Part shown: one piece after another, positions 17,005-23,853 of the stretch
Numbering within the stretch: position 1 is the stretch's first letter
Layout of the letters: the number at the start of each line of letters is the position of its first letter
Assembly: GCA_964417895.1 (NCBI GenBank)
Contig: CAYQJS010000020.1
Span: 15,734-79,733, forward strand
Reading direction: 5' to 3'
Origin: CAYQJS01 sp964417895
GTDB taxonomy: Bacteria > Chloroflexota > UBA6077 > SHYK01
DNA: 64,000 bases
Position numbers and translations under genes: made by a program
The notes under the pieces: generated by a model
What the model saw: the letters and a program-made list of their open reading frames with translations, nothing else
Told to the model about the DNA's origin: nothing
Database searches by the model: none

Positions 17005-17193
17005 TGGGCCCCGATAACCCTGCTACGGTCTGGTGTTCAGCATAGAGCTGGGCACTCCCCTCTCGGGCCGGAAGGCGCATCGGCTGTTCAAGCTGGCGCT
17101 TGTGCGAGCTGGGCCCCCGTCAACGGCGTCCACGACCTGCGCCACTTCGCCGCAACGCTCATGCTATCAGCTGGCGTTCACCCGAAGATTGCG
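17005..17193 (+). pseudogene. tyrosine recombinase (integrase) relic, C-terminal catalytic fragment
   Basis: About 190 bp closely related to part of the island integrase at 21811-22245. Reading frame 1 gives LVFSIELGTPLSGRKAHRLF and KLALVRAGPPS. Then, after a small deletion, a second frame gives VHDLRHFAATLMLSAGVHPKI with the catalytic H-x-x-R. The remainder, including the tyrosine, is missing. At least two frame breaks are visible. It lies outside (left of) the tRNA-Leu island boundary, so it belongs to a separate, older element of the same type. Confidence 0.8.
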
Positions 17194-17368
17194 CGTTTAA
17201 TGGCCCTCGGTCCATCTCTTCGGAGTAGAGTGTGTACCAGTGGAGGAGGCCCTTCAGAGCACTGTGCATTGCTAAGAGCTGGCTAACCAGCTCCGGTGGC
17301 GGAATATCTCGCCCACCTCGAAAGGTTGTCCGCTCGGGATCGGCCCAACGGTCCATGAAGAACCTCAC
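17159..17368 (-). CDS. small hypothetical protein (doubtful)
   Basis: 69-residue open frame with a GTG start and a weak CAGGGAT upstream. The middle is helical (ELVSQLLAMHSALKGLLHWY, then TLYSEEMDRG). The last dozen residues read antisense through the integrase relic, so the 3' end may be an accident of element decay. No family recognised. Confidence 0.25.
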   Translation of the reverse strand: MRFFMDRWADPERTTFRGGRDIPPPELVSQLLAMHSALKGLLHWYTLYSEEMDRGPLNAQSSGERQLIA

Positions 17369-17376
17369 ATCCCTGC

Positions 17377-17399
17377 AATTGGCACACTAATTGGCACAC
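17377..17399. repeat. 11-bp direct repeats near attachment site
   Basis: Two copies of AATTGGCACAC with a 12-bp period (17377-17387 and 17389-17399), about 80 bp from the tRNA-Leu attachment core. Short direct repeats beside a core site are the usual form of integrase arm-type sites; that role is inferred here. Confidence 0.45.
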
Positions 17400-17480
17400 C
17401 ACAGCAGCCACCCTTAAGGGCCAGCTACTAGCGGTGCATAAATATGAGCGCTTAACAACATCGTGTAAGCGCCCGTGTTT

Positions 17481-17540
17481 GGTGCCGGGAGCGGGACTCG
17501 AACCCGCATGCCTTGTGGGCCGCGGTTTTTAAGACCGCTA
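17481..17540. repeat. attachment-site direct repeat, left copy (attL)
   Basis: 60 bp identical to 23760-23819 and in the same orientation. It covers the tRNA-Leu gene from the anticodon arm through its 3' end plus two following bases. Flanks on both sides differ between the copies, so the identity stops exactly here. A perfect direct repeat of a tRNA 3' end around a segment that contains integrase sequence is the classic mark of site-specific integration. Confidence 0.9.
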
Positions 17541-17564
17541 GTATTCATCACCGCTGCTCCCGCC
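17483..17564 (-). pseudogene. tRNA-Leu(UAA) remnant with displaced 3' part
   Basis: The 3' 58 bases are identical to the functional tRNA-Leu(UAA) at 23762-23843: anticodon stem-loop CTTAAAA, variable arm, T arm and acceptor strand TCCCGGC. The 5' 24 bases differ. They still give an 82-nt length and a 7-base strand GGCGGGA that pairs with the acceptor at six of seven positions, but the D arm is poorly formed. It is therefore either a decayed tRNA or a displaced tRNA end beside chance sequence. It is the left boundary of the island. Confidence 0.75.
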
Positions 17565-17741
17565 AAGGCTCGGCGGGCCTCGTCTCGTTCCTAGAATCGG
17601 GCTCTCACATCCCTGTTACGCCCCGTCTGTCACAGCTTCTGCTACCGCGTGCGATAGCAAAAGGGTAGCAGGCCGACTACGCTCGGCGCACGCCGGCCCC
17701 ACCCAACATTCCGCTTCCGCATCTCCGCCACGTACTGACGG

Positions 17742-18386
17742 TCATCTAACCAAGCTCCTGAGGCGTGATATTGCGCCGTTGAACGCAGTCAGCTGGCGGT
17801 TGTGCGTGCCCACGAGCTCGTTGTATTCGGTCACCAGGGCCCGCGCTGTGGCCGCGCGACCAGTTCGCTCTGCGGCAATTTGTTGATTGAGAACGTCGAT
17901 CATCCTGTCCCGAGTTCTGGAGAGCGCCGTGCTGGTGTCCGCGACTGCCAGCACCGCGGTGTTCAACTGTGAGTCGCGTTCGCGGGCAGCTCTTTGGGCA
18001 TCTGCTTCTGACGCTGCATCCCGCGTCTCGGCACGTGCCACCTGAAGTCTATCCCGAAGGGTACCCGCCTCATCCTCTAGGCGCCTAACTTCGCCTTGTG
18101 CAGTTGCTAGCTCGGTCTGGAGTCCGGAGATTCTAATATTCGCTCGCACAAGATCCTCGGTCAGCTCGGCTGACCTTTGCTGGAGGTCGCCGCGCTCCAG
18201 GCGCGTCGTCGCGAGGTCACGGACGAGCACCTGTATCTCTGCGCGCTGCTGCTCAAGATGGGAGAAACCGACATAGCTTGCGATCCCCACAGCGGTCAGG
18301 AAGACAACAACGAGGGCGACGCCAACAAGCCTCGCACGACTGACGCCAATGCTCCTAAGATTGACGCTCACGCTCCCAAGCGTCAT
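17742..18386 (-). CDS. membrane-anchored coiled-coil protein
   Basis: 214 residues. A short cytoplasmic start is followed by one transmembrane helix (about 19-42, RLVGVALVVVFLTAVGIASY). A long heptad-patterned coiled coil then runs from about 45 to 170, rich in Leu/Glu/Arg/Ala (LQTELATAQGEVRRLEDEAG). The C-terminus is helical (TEYNELVGTHNRQLTAF). No enzyme motif. It is divergent from the serine protease gene, whose reading frame begins about 30 bp away, so they may share regulation. Similar layouts occur in envelope-tethered scaffold proteins, but no family is recognised. Confidence 0.7.
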   Translation of the reverse strand: MTLGSVSVNLRSIGVSRARLVGVALVVVFLTAVGIASYVGFSHLEQQRAEIQVLVRDLATTRLERGDLQQRSAELTEDLVRANIRISGLQTELATAQGEVRRLEDEAGTLRDRLQVARAETRDAASEADAQRAARERDSQLNTAVLAVADTSTALSRTRDRMIDVLNQQIAAERTGRAATARALVTEYNELVGTHNRQLTAFNGAISRLRSLVR

Positions 18387-18416
18387 ATTTGCCTCCTCGA
18401 ACTATGGGGGGCCATT

Positions 18417-19856
18417 CTGAATCTCCATCCGACGACAGTCAATGGTGGGTCGCTCGTGGTCGTTGCCGTTGTACTCGCAACTGCGTTCGGTTGCGCCCCG
18501 TCGATGTCGGTCGAAGAAGCAGTGCGGCTCCGCGTGGAAGTTGAGCAGGCAAACATGGTGGCAACCCGGCAAGCTCTTGCCCCGCCGCAAAGAACGGTGG
18601 AAGGCGCAGCTGAGCCGACGGCCACTTCCGCTCCCCCCCAAACCACTCGCGAGGTCCAGCCTCCTCTCACTGAACAAGGGGCCGTCGCCCGGGTGTTGCC
18701 TTCAGTTGTGCGCGTCTCCACTGCAAGGAGCGAAGGGTCTGGCATGATCGTTCGCTCGACTGGACTGGTGGTAACCAACGCCCATGTCGTCGCAGATAGG
18801 CGATCGCTCGAAGTGCGCCTTCGCGACGGTCGGACTCTTCCCGCATCGGTCGAACAGTACGACGACGGCATGGACCTAGCAGTCCTGCGACTTCCCGAAT
18901 CAGGTCTGCCGAGTGCTGCACTTGGAGATTCTGATCTGCTCGCACCGGGCGAGCCGCTTGTGGCCATAGGCTACGCGTTGGGGTTGCGTGGGGAACCAAC
19001 TATCACGAGGGGGGTATTCTCGGGCTTTCGAACAGGCCCACGGGTGGACTACGTTCAGACCGATGCTGCCATTAACCCAGGCAACTCCGGAGGCCCGCTT
19101 CTCTCCCTTAGAGGCGAAGTGATTGGCATTATCACGTCGCGGCGCGTCGGGCCGGCTGCGCAGCCAGTGCAAGGGATTGGCTTGGCCATCAGCAGCAACT
19201 CCGTGGGCGAGTTTCTCCGCGGGACCGCCCGCGCCCCGGAGTCTCCGGATGAGATCGTCGGCCGCTACTATAAGCTTGTCGATGCCCGTGACTACGGCGC
19301 GGCATACGAGCTGCTGAGTTCAGGATTACAGAACCAGGCCGACCTCCCCACGTTCGCGAGCTGGTTCGCCGATAAGCAGTCCATCTACACGGAAAGCGTC
19401 GGCCCAGGGCGCGTGAGCGGCGAGAGGGCCACGGTCACATCCGTTGTCGTCTCCTCAGACTGGCTGACAGGCCGTGCCGGGCCTGTGACTACCGCCCGAT
19501 ACCGCGAGACCTTTGAGCTGGTATACGAGGGCGGATGGCGGCTTGACGTCAGAGTAGAGACGACTCGCCTGGCGGGGACGCCACCCCTACGTAGAACCCC
19601 TGCGGGCGAGGCCTTTTGGACCGTCTTTATCGGCTCCGTGGGGAGCCAAGCCGACGCGGACCGAGCAGCGTCAGACGCCCGCCGCCGTGGGCTGCCAGCC
19701 GAGGTTCTTTTCTCCAGCGATTACCCAACCCTAAATCCTGGCTACTGGGTGGCCTACAGCGGTCGGTTTCCGGACCGCGCTCAAGCTGTGGCGCACACTG
19801 AGCGCGTAGCGGCAGTGGGGTTCGCCGGGGCGTACGTACGCGAGGTCGGCCGGTAG
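18417..19856 (+). CDS. trypsin-like (S1C/HtrA-type) protease lipoprotein with SPOR domain
   Basis: About 479 residues. A lipoprotein signal ends at VVLATAFGC. A Pro/Thr-rich spacer leads to a trypsin-fold domain with the complete triad: His123 in VVTNAHVVAD, Asp153 in DDGMDLAVL, Ser224 in NPGNSGGPLL. No PDZ domain follows. Instead there is an NTF2-like region (about residues 280-385) and a C-terminal SPOR domain (about 398-479, FWTVFIGSVGSQADADRAAS to GFAGAYVREV), a peptidoglycan-binding fold. The protein should sit at the cell surface bound to wall. The start is uncertain: a CTG at 18417 after GGGGGG, or a GTG at about 18453. It is the main cargo of the island and divergent from the coiled-coil membrane protein. 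Confidence 0.8.
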   Translation: MNLHPTTVNGGSLVVVAVVLATAFGCAPSMSVEEAVRLRVEVEQANMVATRQALAPPQRTVEGAAEPTATSAPPQTTREVQPPLTEQGAVARVLPSVVRVSTARSEGSGMIVRSTGLVVTNAHVVADRRSLEVRLRDGRTLPASVEQYDDGMDLAVLRLPESGLPSAALGDSDLLAPGEPLVAIGYALGLRGEPTITRGVFSGFRTGPRVDYVQTDAAINPGNSGGPLLSLRGEVIGIITSRRVGPAAQPVQGIGLAISSNSVGEFLRGTARAPESPDEIVGRYYKLVDARDYGAAYELLSSGLQNQADLPTFASWFADKQSIYTESVGPGRVSGERATVTSVVVSSDWLTGRAGPVTTARYRETFELVYEGGWRLDVRVETTRLAGTPPLRRTPAGEAFWTVFIGSVGSQADADRAASDARRRGLPAEVLFSSDYPTLNPGYWVAYSGRFPDRAQAVAHTERVAAVGFAGAYVREVGR

Positions 19857-20031
19857 GACCAAGCCGCCGTGGCCGTCAAGCACAGCCCGGGGCCGATCAC
19901 GACGATGATGGCGGCGTCCTCGTTCGGGGCCAAGAGGTTAGGACTACACCGACAGGCGGTCCATAGAGCGGATGCGGCGCGCCGAGAGAATGAGTGTAGC
20001 TGGCCGGAACCCCCCGCCATCAAGATAGCGA

Positions 20032-21141
20032 CTACCGCTCGGGCTCCCAGGTCCCGCTCACGCGACCGATCACAATTCGTCGCCACGGCTGGAGGGCCGT
20101 GAGCGACGCCGTGAACGAGCGGCACTCCCCGCTTCGGATCTCCGTAATGTAGTGCGAGCCGCTGTCCAACGTAGGAAGCAGCGAGTCATAGTAGAAGACG
20201 AACTCGATGCGTATGCCCGTCGCCATCCAGCCCACAGCGTTGTTGCATGCTCGCCCATTGATAACAGGGAATGAGCGCGAGACCAGCGTGCTAACCGAGC
20301 CGGTGACTACCAAATCGGAATCGTCCGGCGTTCGCGGCGGCAGCAGGCCACGGGAGGGGACGCTAAGGTTAGGGAGCTGCGACCCGACGGACGGAAGCGG
20401 CTGCAGCCCCCATAGGGCATTTCCCTCGGCGGTGAACGTAGCGGTGCTGCCAGGTAGGATGCTCGCCAGGAGGATCCATGGAGGCCCCGGGCTCCGCCAG
20501 GCGGCAAAGCTCTGATCGGGGTAGGAGCATCCGTACACCATGACCCCGGCCACGGGCGCGGTCTCGCAGTAAACCGGTGCCTGCCCTCTGAATACGGGGC
20601 CGGCGGACACGGCCGTCGTGCCGACTCCGCTGCCGCTGTAGGTGATGCAGTTCCCATTGATATCCCGCGAGACGCACGTTGTGCCGACTCCGCCGCCACT
20701 GTAGGAGATGCAGTTCCCGTAGACATCGTACGAGACGCACACCGCGGGTTGAATGGGCGTTGTGGAAATAGGCGGCACAGGTGTTGCAGGGGGGCGCGGC
20801 GTTGGTCGGGCCGTGGGAGGCGGTGGCGGGCGAAGGACTACCCGAGATAGCTGGACGCCGGTGGTCGTTTCAATCCACACCGGCCCGTAGGATGAGTCGA
20901 GTTCCCACACGGCCAAGACCCAGCCAGTCTCGAGCCTGAGAACCTGGTACCACTCGCCTGGCTGAGCGATCCACGCCGGGTCATCGGACGGCCAGTAGAC
21001 CTGAGTTGGCGCGAAGATCACGAGCCAGAGCTGGCTGGTGGCCTGTTGGCCCGCCGCTGGGGCCGAGGCGAAGAGAAACACGATAGCCACCGTGGTGGCG
21101 ACTATCAGGCTCCGGGCACCTCGCCACGACACTCCAGGCAT
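20032..21141 (-). CDS. secreted SH3-like protein with Cys-containing tandem repeats
   Basis: 369 residues. Signal peptide at the start (ARSLIVATTVAIVFLFASAP, cleavage near AAG-QQ). An SH3-like strand region follows (VIFAPTQVYWPSDDPAW, WYQVLRLETGWVLAVWELD), then a Pro-rich spacer. Next come two 21-residue repeats, CVSYDVYGNCISYSGGGVGTT and CVSRDINGNCITYSGSGVGTT (each quoted in full once as a unit), with paired Cys that could be disulfides. The C-terminal region of about 150 residues is strand-rich and unassigned. The ATG ending at 21141 has GGAGGGC upstream, so the 48-residue longer frame was rejected. Role unknown; it resembles an adhesin or wall-associated protein. Confidence 0.65.
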   Translation of the reverse strand: MPGVSWRGARSLIVATTVAIVFLFASAPAAGQQATSQLWLVIFAPTQVYWPSDDPAWIAQPGEWYQVLRLETGWVLAVWELDSSYGPVWIETTTGVQLSRVVLRPPPPPTARPTPRPPATPVPPISTTPIQPAVCVSYDVYGNCISYSGGGVGTTCVSRDINGNCITYSGSGVGTTAVSAGPVFRGQAPVYCETAPVAGVMVYGCSYPDQSFAAWRSPGPPWILLASILPGSTATFTAEGNALWGLQPLPSVGSQLPNLSVPSRGLLPPRTPDDSDLVVTGSVSTLVSRSFPVINGRACNNAVGWMATGIRIEFVFYYDSLLPTLDSGSHYITEIRSGECRSFTASLTALQPWRRIVIGRVSGTWEPER

Positions 21142-21284
21142 ACGCCCTCCAGCCCGCGAACCCGAGCCGCCAGCCGTTGAAATCGGTTCAGGGCACGCTT
21201 CGGGGCCGGAGCATGGCACACACCCGGGCTGCTGTCCAGGAGGCCCCTTCGGGCAATGGCGTGGCTCGTGACACCTGACCCACA

Positions 21285-21803
21285 CTATTCGCCTTCGGGC
21301 GGCTCGTCCGGCGGTAAGAGCGGGAATTCGATGGGGCTACCATCAGCGCTACGGTAAACCAGCTCGATCCGCGCTCGCACATCCTGCGCCTGCCTGACGA
21401 TGGGCTTGCCGAAATGCCGGTCCATCACGTCGCGGGCTACGGGCACCGCGTGAGCCAGATTTTCACCCTCTAGTGCTCGTCGGTACGTGCTGGCTGCGTG
21501 CGGCAGAAGTGGCCTGGTGATCGCGCGGGGATCATCGTCGATGCGGTGGATCTCGGCATCGATCAACTCCGGGTATTCTCGGAGCCACCGCTGGACACTA
21601 CGCTCGGAGCAGTGCACCTGTTCGGCGATGGCCGCGTTCGAGAATCCGCGGACGTGAAGGGCTAGCGCGCGCTGAATCCGATCCTTGTTCAGCGGGCTGC
21701 CGGTATGGCGCTTCCCGCCGAACGGCGCGACACCGGCAGGCAGAGGCGAGGATACGGGCACGAGCCCCCCTGGTGGGCGTCCTGCCCCGTTCCCGTCGTC
21801 CAC
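21285..21803 (-). CDS. helix-turn-helix protein
   Basis: Up to 172 residues. A clear HTH lies at about 40-76, DRIQRALALHVRGFSNAAIA then EQVHCSERSVQRWLRE, the form seen in transposase-type or phage small-terminase-like DNA-binding domains. The remainder (RALEGENLAHAVPVARDVMD) is helical and of unknown function. The first 25 residues overlap antisense sequence at the junction with the truncated integrase. A start at the GTG ending at 21758, after CAGGGGGG, is an alternative. Its stop is 143 bp upstream of the SH3-like gene in the same direction. It may be a leftover of a transposase or a regulator of the island. Confidence 0.55.
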   Translation of the reverse strand: MDDGNGAGRPPGGLVPVSSPLPAGVAPFGGKRHTGSPLNKDRIQRALALHVRGFSNAAIAEQVHCSERSVQRWLREYPELIDAEIHRIDDDPRAITRPLLPHAASTYRRALEGENLAHAVPVARDVMDRHFGKPIVRQAQDVRARIELVYRSADGSPIEFPLLPPDEPPEGE

Positions 21804-21810
21804 CGCGATT

Positions 21811-22245
21811 GTCTACGGGGAACCCAAGACAAGCCGATCGCGCCGAACGATCACACTCCCGGCCGTGGCCGTCGATGGCCTGCGCCGCCGGCGCGCTCGG
21901 CAGAACGAAGAGCGGCTCGCTGTTGGTCCGGACTACGCAGGCTACAACCTCGTATTCGCGACCGAGATCGGAACGCCACTGTCGGGACGCAACGCGCACC
22001 GGTTCTTTAAACTGGCGCTCGCGCGAGCCGGGCTGCCATCCAGCGTACGCGTCCACGACCTGCGCCACTTTGCGGCCACGCTCATGCTCGCCGCTGGCGT
22101 GCATCCGAAGGTGGCATCGGAACGGCTCGGCCATTCGACGGTTGGAATCACGCTGGACCTATATAGCCACGCTGTTCAAGGGCTCGATGTGGACCCCGCC
22201 GAACGTATGGCGAAAGCCATGGAAGCGACCGACCTACCGGGCTAG
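21811..22245 (+). pseudogene. truncated tyrosine recombinase (phage-type integrase), C-terminal half
   Basis: Catalytic-domain fragment of a site-specific tyrosine recombinase. Present: the beta-hairpin Lys region EPKTSRSRRTITLPAVAVDG, the H-x-x-R in VHDLRHFAATLM, the second His in RLGHSTVGIT, and the nucleophile Tyr in LDLYSHAV. Missing: the SAM-like N-terminal domain and the first catalytic Arg, which normally lies about 60-100 residues before the Lys. Homology starts abruptly at VYGEPKTSR, at the edge of the opposing HTH gene. The natural C-terminus is intact. The gene probably installed the island at tRNA-Leu and later lost its 5' half. A second, more decayed copy lies at 17005-17193. Confidence 0.85.
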
Positions 22246-22272
22246 CCCGGCCATGTCGACTTTGGGTTTCGC

Positions 22273-23370
22273 CTAGCCCCGTTTCCTGCGCCCCCCTCGC
22301 TGATTCTGTTTGCGTGACCGGTTGGGGATTGGCCGCGGCGACGAGGGAAGAGTCGGCGGAGCGGGGTTAGGGGCAGAACCGGGCGGCGGAAGAGACGGGA
22401 TTACGATCTGCCGTTGCTGGATTCGCACATACCGAGCCTTCTGGTGATTCTCTACGATCTTCACCGCCGCCCCACCGAAAGTGAAGTCCAAGGCGTGATA
22501 GATGCTAAGCACGGCATCCTGTAGGTCGTCGTCATCCTCGAGCGCTCTGACTCTTAGCCCTCGAATCGTCCGCAACTCTTCAATCCGAATGGGACGGCCG
22601 TGGGTCCGGAACCTCTCGTACGACACGTCTGAGCCGAAGTATTCGGCAATATCGCGAGCCACCCGCTCACGATCAGCGTCATCGATCCCTGCGTCCGGGT
22701 GAGAGAGCATGTACTGTCGCAACCACCCGGCTGCCACATCCTGAGAGAGGTTAATTTGCTGAGTACAGAAATCCAGTAAGCCGCCCGCATAGCCTTGGAG
22801 TATTGGCGTCCATGCGGGGAGGTTGGCTAAGTCCGCAGCAATCTCGCGCTTCGCACGTTCGAAGTCGTGCAGAATCGCGTGCGCCGGCGCAAGCCGCTGG
22901 GTCCCGCCTGGCACCGGCATGAAAATTTGTGGGTCGATGGGCCCCAGTTCGGAGTGGTTGCCTAGCACTATTTCATCGCAGCCGAGCGCGATCATTGTGG
23001 CGGCGGATTTCGCCTGCAAAGGCACAATTGCGCGGATGTAATCGAACTGGGTCCGGAGATAGTTGACCATCTGCTCGGCGGCCTGAGCGGAACCGCCCGG
23101 ACTGTGGAGGACCAGGTCTAGCCCGCGCTCAGATACATGGTGGCACACTTCCATTAGGGCATGGACATCATTCGCCTCAACGCGGGAATTGGCCTCCTCA
23201 GTGCCGGTAGCTCGCAGCCAACCACTCGCGTACACAATGACCGCTCGACCCGATAGGTCATGGAGCCGGTCGATGTAGCTGCTGCGAATTGCGTCGTAGT
23301 CGGGGCCGGCCGGAGCGTTAGCTCTAGCGCTCTCGTTAACTTCTCGGAGGATTTCGCCCCAAGTTGGCAT
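22273..23370 (-). CDS. ClpP-fold serine peptidase (serine dehydrogenase proteinase family, SDH_sah-like)
   Basis: 365 residues with a ClpP/crotonase-like core: LDLVLHSPGGSAQAAEQMVN then the nucleophile block LQAKSAATMIALGCDEIVLG with Ser122, and NHSELGPIDPQI, which fits the SppA/SDH_sah group. There is no signal peptide or transmembrane helix, so it is cytosolic. The C-terminus is a basic, Pro-rich tail (SRKQNQRGGRRKRG). Family members are poorly understood peptidases, often found in accessory regions. It sits 17 bp after a small gene in the same direction, and both are next to the right attachment site. Peptidase activity is inferred from motif conservation. Confidence 0.8.
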   Translation of the reverse strand: MPTWGEILREVNESARANAPAGPDYDAIRSSYIDRLHDLSGRAVIVYASGWLRATGTEEANSRVEANDVHALMEVCHHVSERGLDLVLHSPGGSAQAAEQMVNYLRTQFDYIRAIVPLQAKSAATMIALGCDEIVLGNHSELGPIDPQIFMPVPGGTQRLAPAHAILHDFERAKREIAADLANLPAWTPILQGYAGGLLDFCTQQINLSQDVAAGWLRQYMLSHPDAGIDDADRERVARDIAEYFGSDVSYERFRTHGRPIRIEELRTIRGLRVRALEDDDDLQDAVLSIYHALDFTFGGAAVKIVENHQKARYVRIQQRQIVIPSLPPPGSAPNPAPPTLPSSPRPIPNRSRKQNQRGGRRKRG

Positions 23371-23387
23371 TCGCGGCGGCGGAGGTG

Positions 23388-23582
23388 CTAGACGTTTGTC
23401 GAGGAAGCGAGGCCGTTGACAGACGGAGGGGGAGGCGCATGCACAGTGGAGACACGCTCGGCGACGGGGTATATCGCCGCGATGCGCTCATAAATCTCTA
23501 GCACCTTTGTGACGTAGTCACCGCTGCCCGCGGTAGGGAGCCTGGCAAGTATCTCAGCGATCTGATCATTCGCTGGTTCCAC
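23388..23582 (-). CDS. small hypothetical protein upstream of ClpP-fold peptidase
   Basis: 64 residues, no known family. A helical part (NDQIAEILARLPTAGSGDYV, then KVLEIYERIAAIYPVAERV) is followed by a Pro-rich tail. The start was set at the GTG ending at 23582 because AGGAGG lies 8 bases upstream. The longer TTG frame to 23633 has no ribosome site. Its close spacing to the peptidase gene suggests an operon and possibly a partner or substrate. Confidence 0.6.
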   Translation of the reverse strand: MEPANDQIAEILARLPTAGSGDYVTKVLEIYERIAAIYPVAERVSTVHAPPPPSVNGLASSTNV

Positions 23583-23759
23583 AGTGCTTCCTCCTACTGC
23601 TGGCCATTTCGCTTCCCATTCTGCGTCGCGCAACTGCGCGGTGTCAAAAACCCGGTTGTCGCACCCGTTGTCACATCAACGCGAGCGAGCACGCGAGCGT
23701 TCCTACGCCGATGACCGACATTGACCGCTATTCTCCCACAGGTAGCGGCCCAAGTCGTA

Positions 23760-23819
23760 GGTGCCGGGAGCGGGACTCGAACCCGCATGCCTTGTGGGCC
23801 GCGGTTTTTAAGACCGCTA
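23760..23819. repeat. attachment-site direct repeat, right copy (attR)
   Basis: 60 bp identical to 17481-17540. It lies inside the functional tRNA-Leu gene, from the anticodon arm to two bases past the discriminator. The tRNA is intact on this side, so integration restored it. Confidence 0.9.
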
Positions 23820-23843
23820 CGTCTGCCGTTCCGCCATCCCGGC
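23762..23843 (-). tRNA. tRNA-Leu (anticodon UAA)
   Basis: 82-nt tRNA. Acceptor strands GCCGGGA and TCCCGGC pair perfectly, with discriminator A. The anticodon stem GCGGT/ACCGC encloses loop CTTAAAA, giving anticodon UAA. A long class II variable arm (GGCCCACAAGGCAT) and T arm GCGGG-TTCGAGT-CCCGC are present. CCA is not encoded; CCT follows the discriminator. It starts 10 bp after the class II aldolase gene on the same strand and is the integration target of the island. Confidence 0.95.
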
Positions 23844-23853
23844 CTGTTCCAGT

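Larger units (their letters stand above)
17541..23819. mobile_element. tRNA-Leu-integrated genomic island, 6.28 kb
   Basis: Segment between the two 60-bp tRNA-Leu direct repeats (one copy counted). Cargo: coiled-coil membrane protein (-), trypsin-like SPOR lipoprotein (+), SH3-like repeat protein (-), HTH protein (-), truncated tyrosine recombinase (+), ClpP-fold peptidase (-), small acidic-rich protein (-). Reading the tRNA strand, the intact tRNA is upstream and the displaced 3' end lies at the far side, the geometry expected after integration into the tRNA gene. The integrase lacks its N-terminal half, so the element is probably no longer mobile by itself. A perfect 8-bp inverted repeat CTGCTACC/GGTAGCAG lies near the left end (17639-17671). 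Confidence 0.85.

Noticed and set aside
16862..17080. 72-residue minus-strand frame antisense to the integrase relic
   Set aside because: No ribosome site; sequence is explained by the opposite-strand integrase fragment.
19857..20031. Small membrane-like peptide in the spacer between the SPOR protease and SH3-like gene
   Set aside because: Hydrophobic run seen on the minus strand but without start, ribosome site or family resemblance.
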